Assembly: GCA_001662425.1 (NCBI GenBank)
Contig: BDDC01000233.1
Coordinates: 1-64,000 of the forward strand
Origin: Chlamydomonas sphaeroides
Lineage: Eukaryota > Chlorophyta > Chlorophyceae > Chlamydomonadales > Chlamydomonadaceae
Length of the DNA stretch: 64,000 nt
Direction: 5' to 3'
The first letter of the stretch is position 1. The number at the start of each line of letters is the position of its first letter. The position numbers and the translations under genes are program-made. The notes below the pieces were generated by a model. That model was not told the DNA's origin and made no database searches. It saw nothing but the letters and a program-made list of their open reading frames with translations. Below are positions 54,301 through 64,000 of this stretch, one piece after another.

Positions 54301-57300
54301 CCCTCCCACCGCCTCCATCGGCGCCCTTACGCCACAACCCTCGCTCCCCGCCACCAAAGCCACCCACCCGTGTTGTCGGCCTCCAGCTCCAGCGCCGCCG
54401 ACAGCACCCACAGCGACACGTCCTTCGGGCACTTGCGGTTGCCCTCCGCCGCCACGATGCGCGCATTGCGCACATTGCCAGAGTCCATCTCGCGGCTGCC
54501 CCAGTAGTGGAGCACCGCCGCGCCGCCGCCGCCCGCCACGCCCTCGGGGTGCCGCTCCGCATAGTCGACCGCCGCCCGGAACAGGTGCCGTGCGCTGCCG
54601 TACATGCCCTGCCGCCATTCGAACTTGCCCCAGTTGCTGAACGCCTGCACGAGCAGCCAGTTGTGGCGGGCCGGCCGGCCGCTGCCGCCGTCGGCGCTGT
54701 CGACGCTGCCGCCGCCGGCCGCCGCCGCCGCCGCGAACTCGTCATCAGCGTCGGACGTGTAGCCCGTGGGGCCGGCTGCGGGGTTGCGGGGCCGGCGGCG
54801 CGCACCGACGGAGCGCTGCGCCGCCTCTGCCAGCGCCGCCGGCAGCGGCGGCACGTGCCGCATGCGCTGCGCCGCCGCCACGGCGGCACGGAACAGCATG
54901 CGCGCGCGCGGCTGGCCGCTAGGGCCCGGCTCGCGCGCCGTGAGCTGCGCCCACAGCAGCCACACGCCCGCGTCGTTGGGCCGCTGCGTCGCCAGCTGCC
55001 GCAGCACGGCCTCCGCGCGGCGCGGCTCGCGCCGGCACAGCACCGACAGCGCCTGCATGTCCAGGTCCGGTTCCGGCGCCGGCGCCGGTCCGGTGCCGGC
55101 CCCTGGCAGCGGCGGCGGCGCCGCGTCCTCCTCCTGCTCGCCGGGCTCCTCGTCGCGGGAGCCGCTGGGCCCTGGCTCGTCGCGGGACCACACCGCGTGC
55201 ATCTTGGGGTACCCCTTGTTAAGGCACAGCCGGTTGAGGGCGTCGGTGAGCGGGCACACCGGCTGCTTGAGCGCCTGCACGGCGAACTTGAAGCGCTCGC
55301 CGCCGAACCAGATCACGTCGCCGGGCCGGATGGGCACGCCCGGGTCGCCCACGTTCACCGGCTTGCCGTTCACAAACCTGCGGCAGGCGGCGCACAGCAC
55401 GGCGGTTCGTCATAAACCCCACGGATCCGCTCCACAAGCAGGACAGTTGCGGCGCTAGGTTGATACGCCGCTAGCACAGCTGCAGCAGGCGAGCAACAGC
55501 AACAAAGACGGCGACTGCCCTGCCCCCCGACGAGTAGATGACGCACATGCGGCACTCGTTGGTGCGGTGCCGCGCCACGCGCGAGACGTTGAAGAGCTGG
55601 ATCGTCAGCTCGTCGTACGATCGGTCAAAGATGTACTCGAAGCGCATCGCCAGCTTGACCGGCAGCCCGTCCGCGGCAGGGTAGTCGGGCAGCACCGCCT
55701 CGCTGGCCGGGAACACGCGCGCGTCGTTGCTGATGACCAGCGGCCCCGCCACCGGCACGGCGATCCCCTGGCGCATGCGGAAGCCAAACGGGTCCCGCAG
55801 CGTGAAGCCGCCGCGCGCCATGAGCCGCAGCGGCGTGACGCGGTGCGAGCCCGTGTGCGGCCGCGCGAACATGGCGTCGTAGGCCGCGGCCAGGGCGTCG
55901 TCGGGGCTGTCGCCCGGCACCGACGGCGCCACGGGCAGCTCCTCGCCGTCCGAGTCGAGCGTGTCCATGGTGCCGCTGCGCGAGGGCCGTTGCAGCAGCG
56001 ACGCGGAGCGGGCGTCCGCGGCCGGCCCACCCCGTGCCCGCGGCCGCTCCTCGTGCTGCGCGTCGTGCGGGCTGGCGCCGTTGCGCCGGGGCCGCTCGAA
56101 GGGCGCCTGTCTGCCATTGGGCCGCGGCGGCCGCTGGTGTTGGGGCTGCTGCAGGGCCCCCAGGACCTTGGCCTGGGCGTCCGCCGGCAGCTCGCCCACG
56201 AGGACCACGTCGGGGGCTGGGCTGCCGGCCCGCGGCCGCATCGCGGCGGCCGCGGCCTTGCCCGCCGCAAGGGCGCTGCCAGAGCTGCCGTTGGCGCTGC
56301 CATTGGCGCTGCCGTTGGCGCCGCTCTGAACGGCGCCTCCATTCGTCACGGCACCGTTCGCTACGGCGCCACCGGCAGCCACGCCACCGCCCTCCTCGTC
56401 GTCTTCGGACGGCGGCCGCCCGCGCTCCGAGGTCGAGAGCGCCGCGCGCGCTACCGAGCTGCACATGGCAAACACGGGCTGGCGGGGCGAGGGTGCTGAC
56501 GACGGCAAGCCGGTGCTGCTGGCGCTCCCCGCGCTGGCAGTTTCGCTGGCGGCAGCGCTGGCTGCCAACTGCGACAGCCCGAGGCGCTGCAGAAGGAGGC
56601 TGTAGAAGCTGCGGCTCCGCGGCGGCAGGGCCTGGCCCTGCTGCTCGCCCCACAGTGCCGCCAGGGCGGCGGCGGAGGCGGTGCAGTTATCCAGGCACCA
56701 GCCGACGAGCTCGCTGCGGGGACGGGCGGGCGGGTTGGGAGGGGCGGGTAAGTGAAAGGCCGGAAGCACAGGAGCTCAGTGGTCGCGTGCAGGTGCACGC
56801 AGGCACGACAGCTGGCCTCGGGCCAGGGCCTGGAGCAGCGGGCGTTGCAGCAGCAAGGTATGCTGCCAGCGCACCTGACAGATGCACTCCCGTCGGAAGC
56901 CGCCTTCTGGACGAGCAGCGCCTCGCGGAGGAGGTGTGCGGCGCCGCGGTCCAGCCACCCGTCCAGGTCCGCCACGGACAGCCACTGCCACGTTAGTGAC
57001 GGCAACAGGGCTGCAGCGACCTCGACATGACCATGCAAGGCGATTGATGCGCTGGGCGTGTTCAGAGGCGCAGCGCCGAGTTTGGACGATGCTGCGCCAG
57101 TCGTCGCGATGCACCGCTCCAAACCACGCCGCGCGATCGCCTGCAGCAACAGCCCCGACGCACGCTGGGAAGTCCACTGTTGTTCCTTGCTGAGGTGAGA
57201 CGACAGAACGCGCTCGAGCTCACTCGCGTCGCCCCCGGCCGTCTGTGAGCACGCGGTTCCGCGCCTGCGCCCTAGACCCTGCACATCAGCCGAACAGAAA

Positions 57301-57305
57301 GAATG
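51311..57305 (-). CDS. HAT/TPR-repeat protein with FHA-like region (Mbb1/HCF107-type architecture)
   Basis: 1255 aa. Exons (minus order): 56875-57305, 55547-56713, 54368-55377, 53770-53936, 53532-53593, 53023-53188, 51978-52364, 51311-51688. A helical N-terminus is followed by a long low-complexity stretch (runs of GSANGSANGS). The exon 2/3 junction reads IQLFNVSRVARHRT, then FVNGKPVNVGDPG and IRPGDVIWFGGERFKF, resembling the SR..H and NG..GD.I.FG pattern of FHA domains, though divergent. From about residue 610 to 1080 come half-a-TPR repeats, e.g. NWGKFEWRQGMYGSARHLFR, HYWGSREMDSGNVRNAR, RARLLFERAIDLHPLNTR and YYARFEAEEGSYREAAELYD. Such HAT arrays occur in RNA-maturation factors, including chloroplast Mbb1/HCF107. 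The C-terminus is acidic (DEEDELGEGEGEEEE). I infer an RNA-processing role, compartment unknown. The start may be 57359 instead, adding 18 residues. Confidence 0.72.
51800..51831 (-). repeat. Duplicate of HAT-gene last exon start plus acceptor
   Basis: On the minus strand, AAGCAG followed by ATGCTGGCTCTGCAA repeats the acceptor and first codons of the last exon (CCGCAG then ATGCTGGCGCTGCAG at 51688). It lies about 130 bases upstream inside the preceding intron. Confidence 0.75.
54043..54098 (-). repeat. Duplicate of HAT-gene exon 4 start plus acceptor region
   Basis: On the minus strand, CTGGCCAAAGTGTACTGC copies the start of exon 4 (CTGGCCAAGGTGTACTGC, near 53935). The flanking intronic CATGGGGCAG..GCAGGCG block is also shared. 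The copy lies about 130 bases upstream, inside intron 3. Confidence 0.75.
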
Positions 57306-59027
57306 CATCAAAGATCCAAAAGAGTACCTAAAGGGGCTGTGTGGGCACGCTCCCCACACGATCGGCAGTCTCGCCGAGCCACATACACCGTCTCACCTCC
57401 AACTGCAGCGAGCGACCCAAGCTTAGGGCACCAAGTTGACCCAGGCAGGCGCCTTTCTCAGGGGTGCCAGGCGGGGCAGCGACGCCGACGTAGCGAGCAG
57501 GTCTCCGCCTCCCCACGCGGTGAGCGCCACCCGCGCTCGCCCATCTGCCGTTTGGCCATGACTGAGACGACGAGGAGCACAGCTCATGGCTCCTCGTAGT
57601 CACCGGGCCCATCGCCCGCTAGTTGTGCTCAAGGAACGATGCTTGCTTAAGGCATGCCGGCGTCTCGCGTGTCTTGTTTACAACTTATAATCAACGACTT
57701 TCACGCATAAACAAGCCGTCTCACGAGCTGCCTAAGCAGCGAAGCCAAACCGCACACGGTCTAGAAAGTATGGTTGAAATGGGCAAAAGTTTACAGTTGA
57801 TGTTGTTCTAGATATATAGAGCGGTGATAAGTTCAGCGAGGTGTCGCAAGGAGGGCGCGAAGAATTCCAGATCCCTGTGGCCAGCGGGTGTGTGGCCGCC
57901 GTTCCCCTCTCCTTGTCCCCTCACTCCCCTCCATGGTGTGGCCCGGGTGGGTTCCCGCTCCCGCCTCCCCTCTTCCCTACATACTTGAGCCCACATGGGA
58001 ATTAGACGGTGCTGGAAATGCCAAAGTTGAAGAAGGGTCTCTCCGTAAGTGCCGCATAAGAGCAGGCAGCAGGGGCCAGAATGGCCCCCCTCCTGCTGGA
58101 GGGGGCCAATAACTACATGCTGGTTCTGAAGTTCAAATGGGGCCCTTGCACCTTGGCAGGACGTGTGGTGCTTCTCGAGCAGGGGAGAGTCGCCCCCGAG
58201 GAGGCCAAAGCCCCCGAGCAGGCCACAGGGGAAGTCAAGCCGTAATGGGGTAACAGAGCCGCCTCACGTCCGAGACACCGCACCGTCGTGGCTCGGCGCC
58301 GATGCCCTCCAGCTTGGAACAACACGCGCCTGCCGTACCGTACGTCTCGTGCCCTGGCATGCTTGCAATGCTACGACATTCGTGCTACCGTCAGCTTCCG
58401 GAAACTGTCACCAGAGAACCAGCCCTGCTCTGATTTGGCTGGCTACATAGACTGGGGAAGCACAATCCGGAATGGGGAAAAGGGCGTAACCCCCGGCCCC
58501 CGGTCCTTCATCTAGGGCTGCCGGCCACCCCCACCGTCTGGGCTACTTCATGTTAAGGCGTTAAAACGCAGGCGCCCACCACCCTATCGACTCGCCATGC
58601 GTCCTAGTCCCGGCACTCGTCTGGGCGCAACCCCTGGCAAAGAAAAAGAATGCGCATACGCAGCATGATGTCCTGCGTTTATGCGCCACAGAGCACCGGC
58701 TTCACTTTGGGGTGTCAGCGCACCCCCGGTCCGCCGCCCGCTCGCTCAGCACACGCTGTGCAACCGCAACCCGCCACGGCCCGTGCTTCACGACTTTACG
58801 TGGACAGCCATCTGGGCTGCAGCCACACCAGAACTCAGCCAAAACCCGCTCCTGTGCCGCCAGTCCGCAACGAGCATAGCACGATCCACGGTTCAAGCAG
58901 AACGCTGTTATTGCGGTAACCTCCTTGCGCCAACCCCTAATCAACATCCCCTCCAATGCTTCCCGCGCGTTCCACTGGTTCGAGCCCCAGGCGGCGGCAC
59001 TCCCGGCCGCCATCGCCCACCACCGCA
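57306..59027. other. Intergenic region with dispersed repeat
   Basis: 1.7 kb between the start of the HAT gene and the stop of the CASC3-like gene, both on the minus strand. AT-richer around 57650-57840. Contains a dispersed-repeat copy at 58500-58625. No coding region supported. Confidence 0.5.
58500..58625 (+). repeat. Dispersed repeat, copy B
   Basis: Diverged relative of 6403-6545 on the same strand, sharing GGGCTGCCGGCC, TGGGCTACTT, GGCGTT and GGCGCCCACCACCCT in the same order, 52 kb apart. Confidence 0.55.
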
Positions 59028-61793
59028 TCACTGCGGCGCCGCGCCCTGCGGCGGCATGCCCGGCACGTACTGCCCGCGCTGTTGCGCCGCCGCCAGCGTC
59101 TGGAAGGCCATTTGCATGCCCTGCACGCAGGTGGGGCGTGGCGCGGTTTTCCAATCAGGGTCCAACGAATCTGACGTACACGCAGCATGGGGTACGGGCT
59201 GCAGAGGAATATGCAAGTCGTAGCGGCCTGTAGTACGCGCACGCGCCATTGCGTTTGCAGCACGCCGGCACCCCACCTGTACGTAGCCCTGCACCGCTGA
59301 GTAGGCTTGCTGAGGGTCCATGCCCGTGGCGAGCGCCTTCTGGTACGCGTCATTGAACCACGCCTCCATGTCGTTGTGCGGCGGCTGCATCGGCGGCGGC
59401 GCCTGCGGCTGTTGCTGACCCGGCGGCGCGCCGTAGGCTTGCGGCGGCGCGCCGTAGGCTTGCGGCGGCGCGCCGTAGGCCTGCGGCGGCGGCGGCATGC
59501 CCTGCGGCGGCGCGTATTGCTGCGGCGCGTACGCCTGCGGCGGCGGCATCTGCTGCGCCTGCAGCGGTGCGCCGTACGCCTCGGGCACGCCGGAGATGCC
59601 CGGCGGCATCATGGGCGGCGGCATCATGGGCATAGGTTGCAGCGGCGCGCCGAAGGCCGCCGGCACAGAGGGAGCTGGCGGCGCGTTGGACGTGGGCTCA
59701 AAGTTCGCTGCCGCCGCGGACAGCTTGCTAGCGCGGTTGGCGTCGGCTGGGCCGCGGCCGCGGCCGCTGTCCGGCGCCGCGGCGCCGTCGCCGCCGCCCA
59801 CCTTCCCCGCCATCTTGCTGTACCGACGCACGCCGCCCGAGGCCGCGGAGGCATCCGCGGCGCTGGAGGGTGCGGCCGCCGCGGTCTGCGGCGGCGGCTT
59901 GGAGCCAGGCAGCGGCGGGAACTCCTCCTCGTGCGTGCGCTCCCGCGGGCCGGAGCCGCGACCCGTGCCCGGCCCGCGACCGAAGCTGTCGGTCCCCGGC
60001 GCGCCCCTGCACGAGCGGAGGCGGCAGCAAGCGACCAGTGGCCTCGTCAGCGTAAGTGGCCCGTAGCACATCGCTGCGACGGACACCAGTGTAGCCCCGG
60101 CACTCGTGCGGATGAACCCAGGCTTGAATCGAGTGGCCCAGCACAACCCGCTGCGCACCTGCCACCGCGGCCGCGCCCACGGCCGCCGCCCTCGTAGCCG
60201 CCGCCCTCATAGCCGCCGTTGCCGTAGCCGCCATCCGCCGCCTGCTCGCGAAACCCGCCGCCAGCGCCGCGGCCGCCACGGCCCCGCTCGCCGCGGCCGC
60301 CACCGAAGCCCCCTCCATCCGCCGCCACCTCGCCATAGCCGCCGCCACCGCGACCGCCCCGGCCACGCTCACCGCGGCCGGCGTAACCGTCCCCACGACC
60401 GCCCTCTGCGCCGCGCCCGCGGCCGTAGCCCCTCCCCGGGCCGCCCTCAGCCCCGCTGTAGTTGTCCCGTTGCTGGTACGACCGAGGCTGCTCCTGGGAA
60501 CCCACAAGAGTGTACCGTGGGGCGTCGGCCGCGCCCCCGCGGCCGCCCGCGTCGCCGCCGCGGCCGCCACGCCCGCGCCCACGACCGCCGCCGGCAGTAG
60601 CGTCAGTGGAGGACGACGGCTCCGCCGGAGCGCTAGCGTCACGTGGCGCCCGTGGCGCGCGCGGCGGGCGCTGTGGCAGGGCCTCATCCGCGCCCGCGCC
60701 CGCATTCGCGCTGGGGCCGTCGGTGGAGTAAGACGGCCCCCGGCCGCGGCCGCGACCTCTGCCGCGGCCGGCGAAGTCGCCCCGGCCGGCGTAGTCTCCG
60801 CGCCCTGCGACATTGCCGCGGCCGCGGCCGCGCATGCCCCTTGTCGCTTGCCCCCAGACGCGCGAGCCCTGCGGTGACAGTGGCGACGTCTCCATCAGCT
60901 GGCCGCAAGGTTGTTCATGCGCACAGCCACTCGTGCAGCCAGGCGCCGGGCTGACGGGCAGCCGTACGCAGGGGCGTGCGGCAACGGCAGCGGCCACTCA
61001 CGGAATTCGCGAAGCCGTCCTCATCCGACGAGTCACCGCCCACGTCTTCGCCCGCCTCCAGCTTGCTGAACTTGTCATGCAGCCAGCGGCCCTCCCTCTC
61101 GCTCTTGGGCTTGCGCTCGTCCTCGGGCCTGCAGAGCGGGCCGCTTTGGTCAGCACGCGGGTCGAGGGCGACCTGTCTCAGGCGGGCCATTGCCTTGACG
61201 GCTGCGGAAGCACCCCAAGGGGTGCCTACCGTGGGGGCTCCATGGGAGGGAGCTCGTCCCCGCCAAAGCGGTCGTCGTGGAGCCAGAAGGCGCCAGAGGT
61301 GGGTACCTCGAAGGGCTCCCGCCGTTGGGGCTTCTTGGGCTCCACCGGCTCCAGCTGCGAGTCATCGGCGCCCTCGCCACCTTCCTCAGCTCCCTCCTCG
61401 CCCACACCCTCGCCTGCGCGCATGTGCACAGACGCCGCGGAACGCGATCTATTAACGGACCGGGACGCGTTCAGCCCGAGCACGTTCTGCTATGAGGAGT
61501 CCAGCCATTGTGGACCACGAAGACAAGCATGCGGCGTAGTCAGCCTGCCAAAGCAGAGATGCGCGCGACCAACCTGCAGCGTCTTCATCGTCTGCCCCAG
61601 GCTCTACAGCGCCTTCATCTTCGTCTTCCGCTCCCTCAGCTGCTGTCGCCTGTTCGTCTGCGTGGTCCAGCGCGGAACCGGCCACCGACGCGGCGTCCTC
61701 TCGTGCGTCCTGGAAGTCGGCGTCTTCTTCCGCCTCGTCATCGCTTGCTCTACGCCGGCGAGTCGGTACTTTCACGTCGACCTCCTCTGACAT
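59028..61793 (-). CDS. CASC3: CASC3/Barentsz (MLN51)-like exon-junction complex protein
   Basis: 687 aa. Exons (minus order): 61574-61793, 61230-61413, 61002-61128, 60159-60868, 59277-60006, 59028-59120. An acidic N-terminus precedes the Btz/SELOR domain: FEVPTSGAFWLHDDRFGG in exon 2 and ERKPKSEREGRWLHDKFSKL in exon 3, close to the plant version (SGAFYMHDDRF..WVHDKFEE). In animals this region binds eIF4A3 and RNA in the exon junction complex, affecting mRNA localisation and decay. Exon 4 encodes a very long RGG/GRG-rich stretch, then a Pro/Gln/Met-rich C-terminus with three AYGAPPQ repeats and MQMAFQTLAAAQQRGQYVPG at the end. The start at MSEEVDVKV is chosen because the upstream in-frame extension (Met at 61919) adds a hydrophobic segment out of keeping with this soluble family. 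The link to CASC3 rests on the Btz motif; the rest is low complexity. Confidence 0.85.
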
Positions 61794-62617
61794 GCTTGGT
61801 GCACCACCTGCCGACACAGCGCAAAGACCAAGCGTCAGCAGCAGGAACCAGGTCTGAAGACAAGCTGACCCGCGTTCGGAGTAGATCTTATAACAACTGA
61901 CCAGCGATGGTTCGGTCAAAAAATTTGTAGCCGGCGTGCGAGCCAGAGGCAGTTTCTTAGTGGTGTCCTAAGCAGCCGTAATCATGGCGAAATAAGTGTC
62001 TACTGCGTAAGGGGCACGCAGGTCGTAATTTGCCCTACAAACTACAGCGGCACGAACCCTGCCGTCCTGGCCCTCCAGGGCATTTCCCCAACCGTGTCCC
62101 CAGCCCTGACCTTGCCATTTTGCACCGTGCGCTGCATTTCTAGTGCGTAGTCTTCATTTCCGTTCAACAGTGGCCATTTACCGCTTACTGACTGCCGACA
62201 AAGCGGCCGGTGAACGCACGTCCGCCCACCTGTCCGCCCGCTACCTAGACAGCCCTTCACAAGCACCCTCGATTACTCCCTGTCCTGTCTTGCTAACGTT
62301 GCATCCTAGCTGACGTCCGCGTTAGACCCTATGTCTGTTGCGCAACGCCGCAAATGAAGATTGGACAGCTGCTGTCGAAATCCCCAGTCGATGCCCGGCG
62401 CGCACGAAGTTGGCCGCTTCCTTGTTGGCGGCAGCCCACTAAACCCTGCCGTGCAGGAGGCCCAACGATCACATGCACGTATCTACTTGTAATGCAATGA
62501 ATAGCATGCCGAGTGTCGTAAGACCGTTGCCGCTACACCCCGGCCCTCGAAGCACAAGTACGTCCTTATTTAGACGCCGACTCTGCACTTGACTTGTCCT
62601 CCTATTGTAACTCCCTC
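61794..62617. other. Intergenic region upstream of CASC3-like gene
   Basis: About 820 bases between two minus-strand genes, AT-richer than the average of the window. Presumably holds the CASC3-like promoter and the 3' UTR of the next gene; nothing specific recognised. Confidence 0.5.
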
Positions 62618-63893
62618 TCAATTATTGTATGCCACGCTGTCCGCCTGCTGCTCTTGCAGCAGCGCTGCCGGTGCCGGGGCTGTCGCGGCCAGCAGCCGCC
62701 AGCTGCCGGGCGGCTCCTCCTGCTCGTCACGCTCCTCCTCCTCCTCCTTCTCCTCCTCCTCCTCCTCACACCCGCCCGCCCCACCAGCACCCTGAACTGC
62801 CGACGACTCGGACGTCCGCTGCCTGGCCGATGGCAACGATGAGCCGGGCGACGGCGGCGGCGCATGCGCAAACGCATCGGCTTCGGCAGAGGCCACGCTT
62901 TGAGACAGCTGCCGACAGCTGCCGCGGGTGCCGGCGGCGGCCGTAGCGGCGGCGGCCGCCGCCGCCGCCATCAGGCCCGGCCCCGCCATCTCCAGGTCTA
63001 TGGAATCAGCGCACACGGCGCTGTCCTTGCCGTCGCCGCCCTTGCTGCCGCCGACGCTCCGCACCCGCCGCGGCACCGCGGCCCCGGACGCCGCCGCCAG
63101 TGCCATCATCGCGGCGGCGCTGATGCCCGCGCCCGCCAGAATCACAGCCCGCGCCTGCGCCGGCGGCGCGGAGCGCGAGCCGGTGGCCAGCTCCGCCGCC
63201 TTCCTCGTCACGGCCTGGATCGCGGGCGCGGTGGCGGCGTCGCCGCCGCCGCCGTCGGTGCCGCCGCCGTCTGACCTCCCCGACACCACCGACGTCTGCG
63301 GCACGACGGCGCCGTTCGCAACCAGCTGGTACACAGGCGGCGCCGCCAGCCCCGTTGTCGTCGCCGACGCCATGACAGCCAGATTCCGCACCACCACCCT
63401 GCCGCCCGCCGCGTCCTCCAACTCCGCGGCGCGCCGCAGCGCCGTCGCCTGCAGCGCCGCCGACGGCGCCAGCGCCTGGCGCCGGGCCTCCGCCGCCGCC
63501 ACCATGCCGACCAGCTTGCGGGAGCCGCCGCCGCTGGGCGAGGCCACGTGCACGGCGGTGATGACTGCGGGCGCCACGTCCAGCAGGCTGAGGCTGCGGC
63601 GCTGCAGGAACCGGCGGGGGCCGTGGCGCAGCTCCAGCACCATGCGCACGTGGAAGGTGGTCTGCGGGTGTTGAAATATGTTGTTGTATTGTGATGGTGC
63701 GTCACGCACCCGGCTCGGCAGCTTCCATGGACACACACACACACACTGTTATACTTATTTCTGAACACACACTCCTTCCCCTTCCCCCATTGCTAGCTGC
63801 CCCTGCCCCTGCCGCCGCTCTCACCAGCCGCGTGTAGCGCTGCTCGCCCTGCGCGTGGGCCCACAGCCGGCCCGCCTCGCCGCTGAGGTACGC
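62618..63893 (-). CDS. Unrecognised protein with acidic tail, last two visible exons (partial)
   Basis: The gene enters from the right edge on the minus strand. Visible exons are 63825-63893 (AYLSGEAGRLWAHAQGEQ..) and 62618-63661, joined in phase 0; the gene probably continues beyond 64000. The joined product begins with an apparently folded segment (TTFHVRMVLELRHGPRRFLQ, LLDVAPAVITAVHVA), then Ala/Gly-rich linkers, and ends with an acidic run (EEEEEEKEEEEERDEQEE) before a short tail and TGA at 62618-62620. I find no diagnostic motif. The coding call rests on the 348-codon open last exon, clean splice sites and codon-like composition; the function is unknown. Confidence 0.55.
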
Positions 63894-64000
63894 CTGCGTG
63901 CGTGCGTGCGTGCGCGGGCGGACTCGGGTGGTTGTGGCTGGGTGGGTGCGGCTGGGTCCGCCTAGGAGCACGCCCGCCCCAAGACGCCCCACCCCGCGGC

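Noticed and set aside
59307..60197. 296-aa Arg-rich plus-strand open frame
   Set aside because: Complement of the Gly/Pro/Gln-rich CASC3-like exons; repeats of one codon pattern create the open frame.
61794..61919. Upstream ATG giving the CASC3-like protein a hydrophobic leader
   Set aside because: A signal-like leader does not suit a nuclear/cytosolic Btz protein, and MSEEVDVKV is a natural start. Treated as 5' UTR.
63732..63746. CA dinucleotide run as a regulatory element
   Set aside because: Ordinary intronic microsatellite in the last visible intron; nothing indicates function.

Overview
This is a GC-rich, intron-dense nuclear segment from a green alga, most likely a chlamydomonadalean/volvocine chlorophyte. 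The reasons are: plant-type gene content (thylakoid-lumen D1 C-terminal protease, land-plant-type kinesin-7 C-terminus, atypical plastid-type thioredoxin), a probable pherophorin-like extracellular matrix exon, TGTAA polyadenylation signals after several stops, many short GT-AG introns, and nuclear tRNA-Pro genes, one with an intron next to the anticodon. No operons, Shine-Dalgarno sites or CRISPR are present. Three assembly gaps (runs of N) lie at 10393-10905, 23106-23499 and 44602-45012.

Layout from left to right: last exon of a Cys-rich pherophorin-like secreted protein (+, cut by the left edge); an intronless, strongly diverged protein kinase-like protein (-, 2587-4212); a gene-poor stretch with one copy of a dispersed repeat; PEX14 (+, 6962-11919); IMP4 (+, 12444-15847); chloroplast CtpA (+, 16192-20862) with two tRNA-Pro genes inside one intron; a gap-broken NUMOD3-motif gene (+, about 22.7-23.5 kb); a 20-exon kinesin-7 (-, 24420-31697); an SLC1/DAACS-type symporter (+, 32230-37964); a decayed copy of the kinesin 3' end (+, about 38.5 kb); RPS24 (+, 39300-41696); a Tudor-like/H1-tail-like protein (-, 43323-46965); an atypical thioredoxin (+, 47522-49705); an FHA-like/HAT-repeat protein (-, 51311 to about 57305); a CASC3/Barentsz exon-junction protein (-, 59028-61793); and an unrecognised acidic-tailed protein (-, 62618 to beyond the right edge).

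I built the gene models by hand. For the complete multi-exon genes the exon phases agree across every junction and the summed lengths are divisible by three: PEX14 681 aa, IMP4 352, CtpA 562, kinesin 1537, SLC1-like 686, RPS24 132, Tudor-like 473, thioredoxin 219, HAT 1255, CASC3-like 687. The genes are unrelated housekeeping and organelle functions, as expected of a nuclear chromosome. Two pairs are divergent with about 0.5 kb between start codons (kinesin/SLC1 and Tudor/thioredoxin).

The most unusual signal is architectural. In at least six introns of four genes, an exon edge together with its splice site has been copied into the neighbouring intron, from a single extra copy to a 46-bp array. 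Other notable points are a nested, possibly co-transcribed tRNA-Pro pair, six inferred GC-AG introns, a repeat shared between introns of two genes, and a chromatin-like protein whose C-terminal domain I do not recognise.
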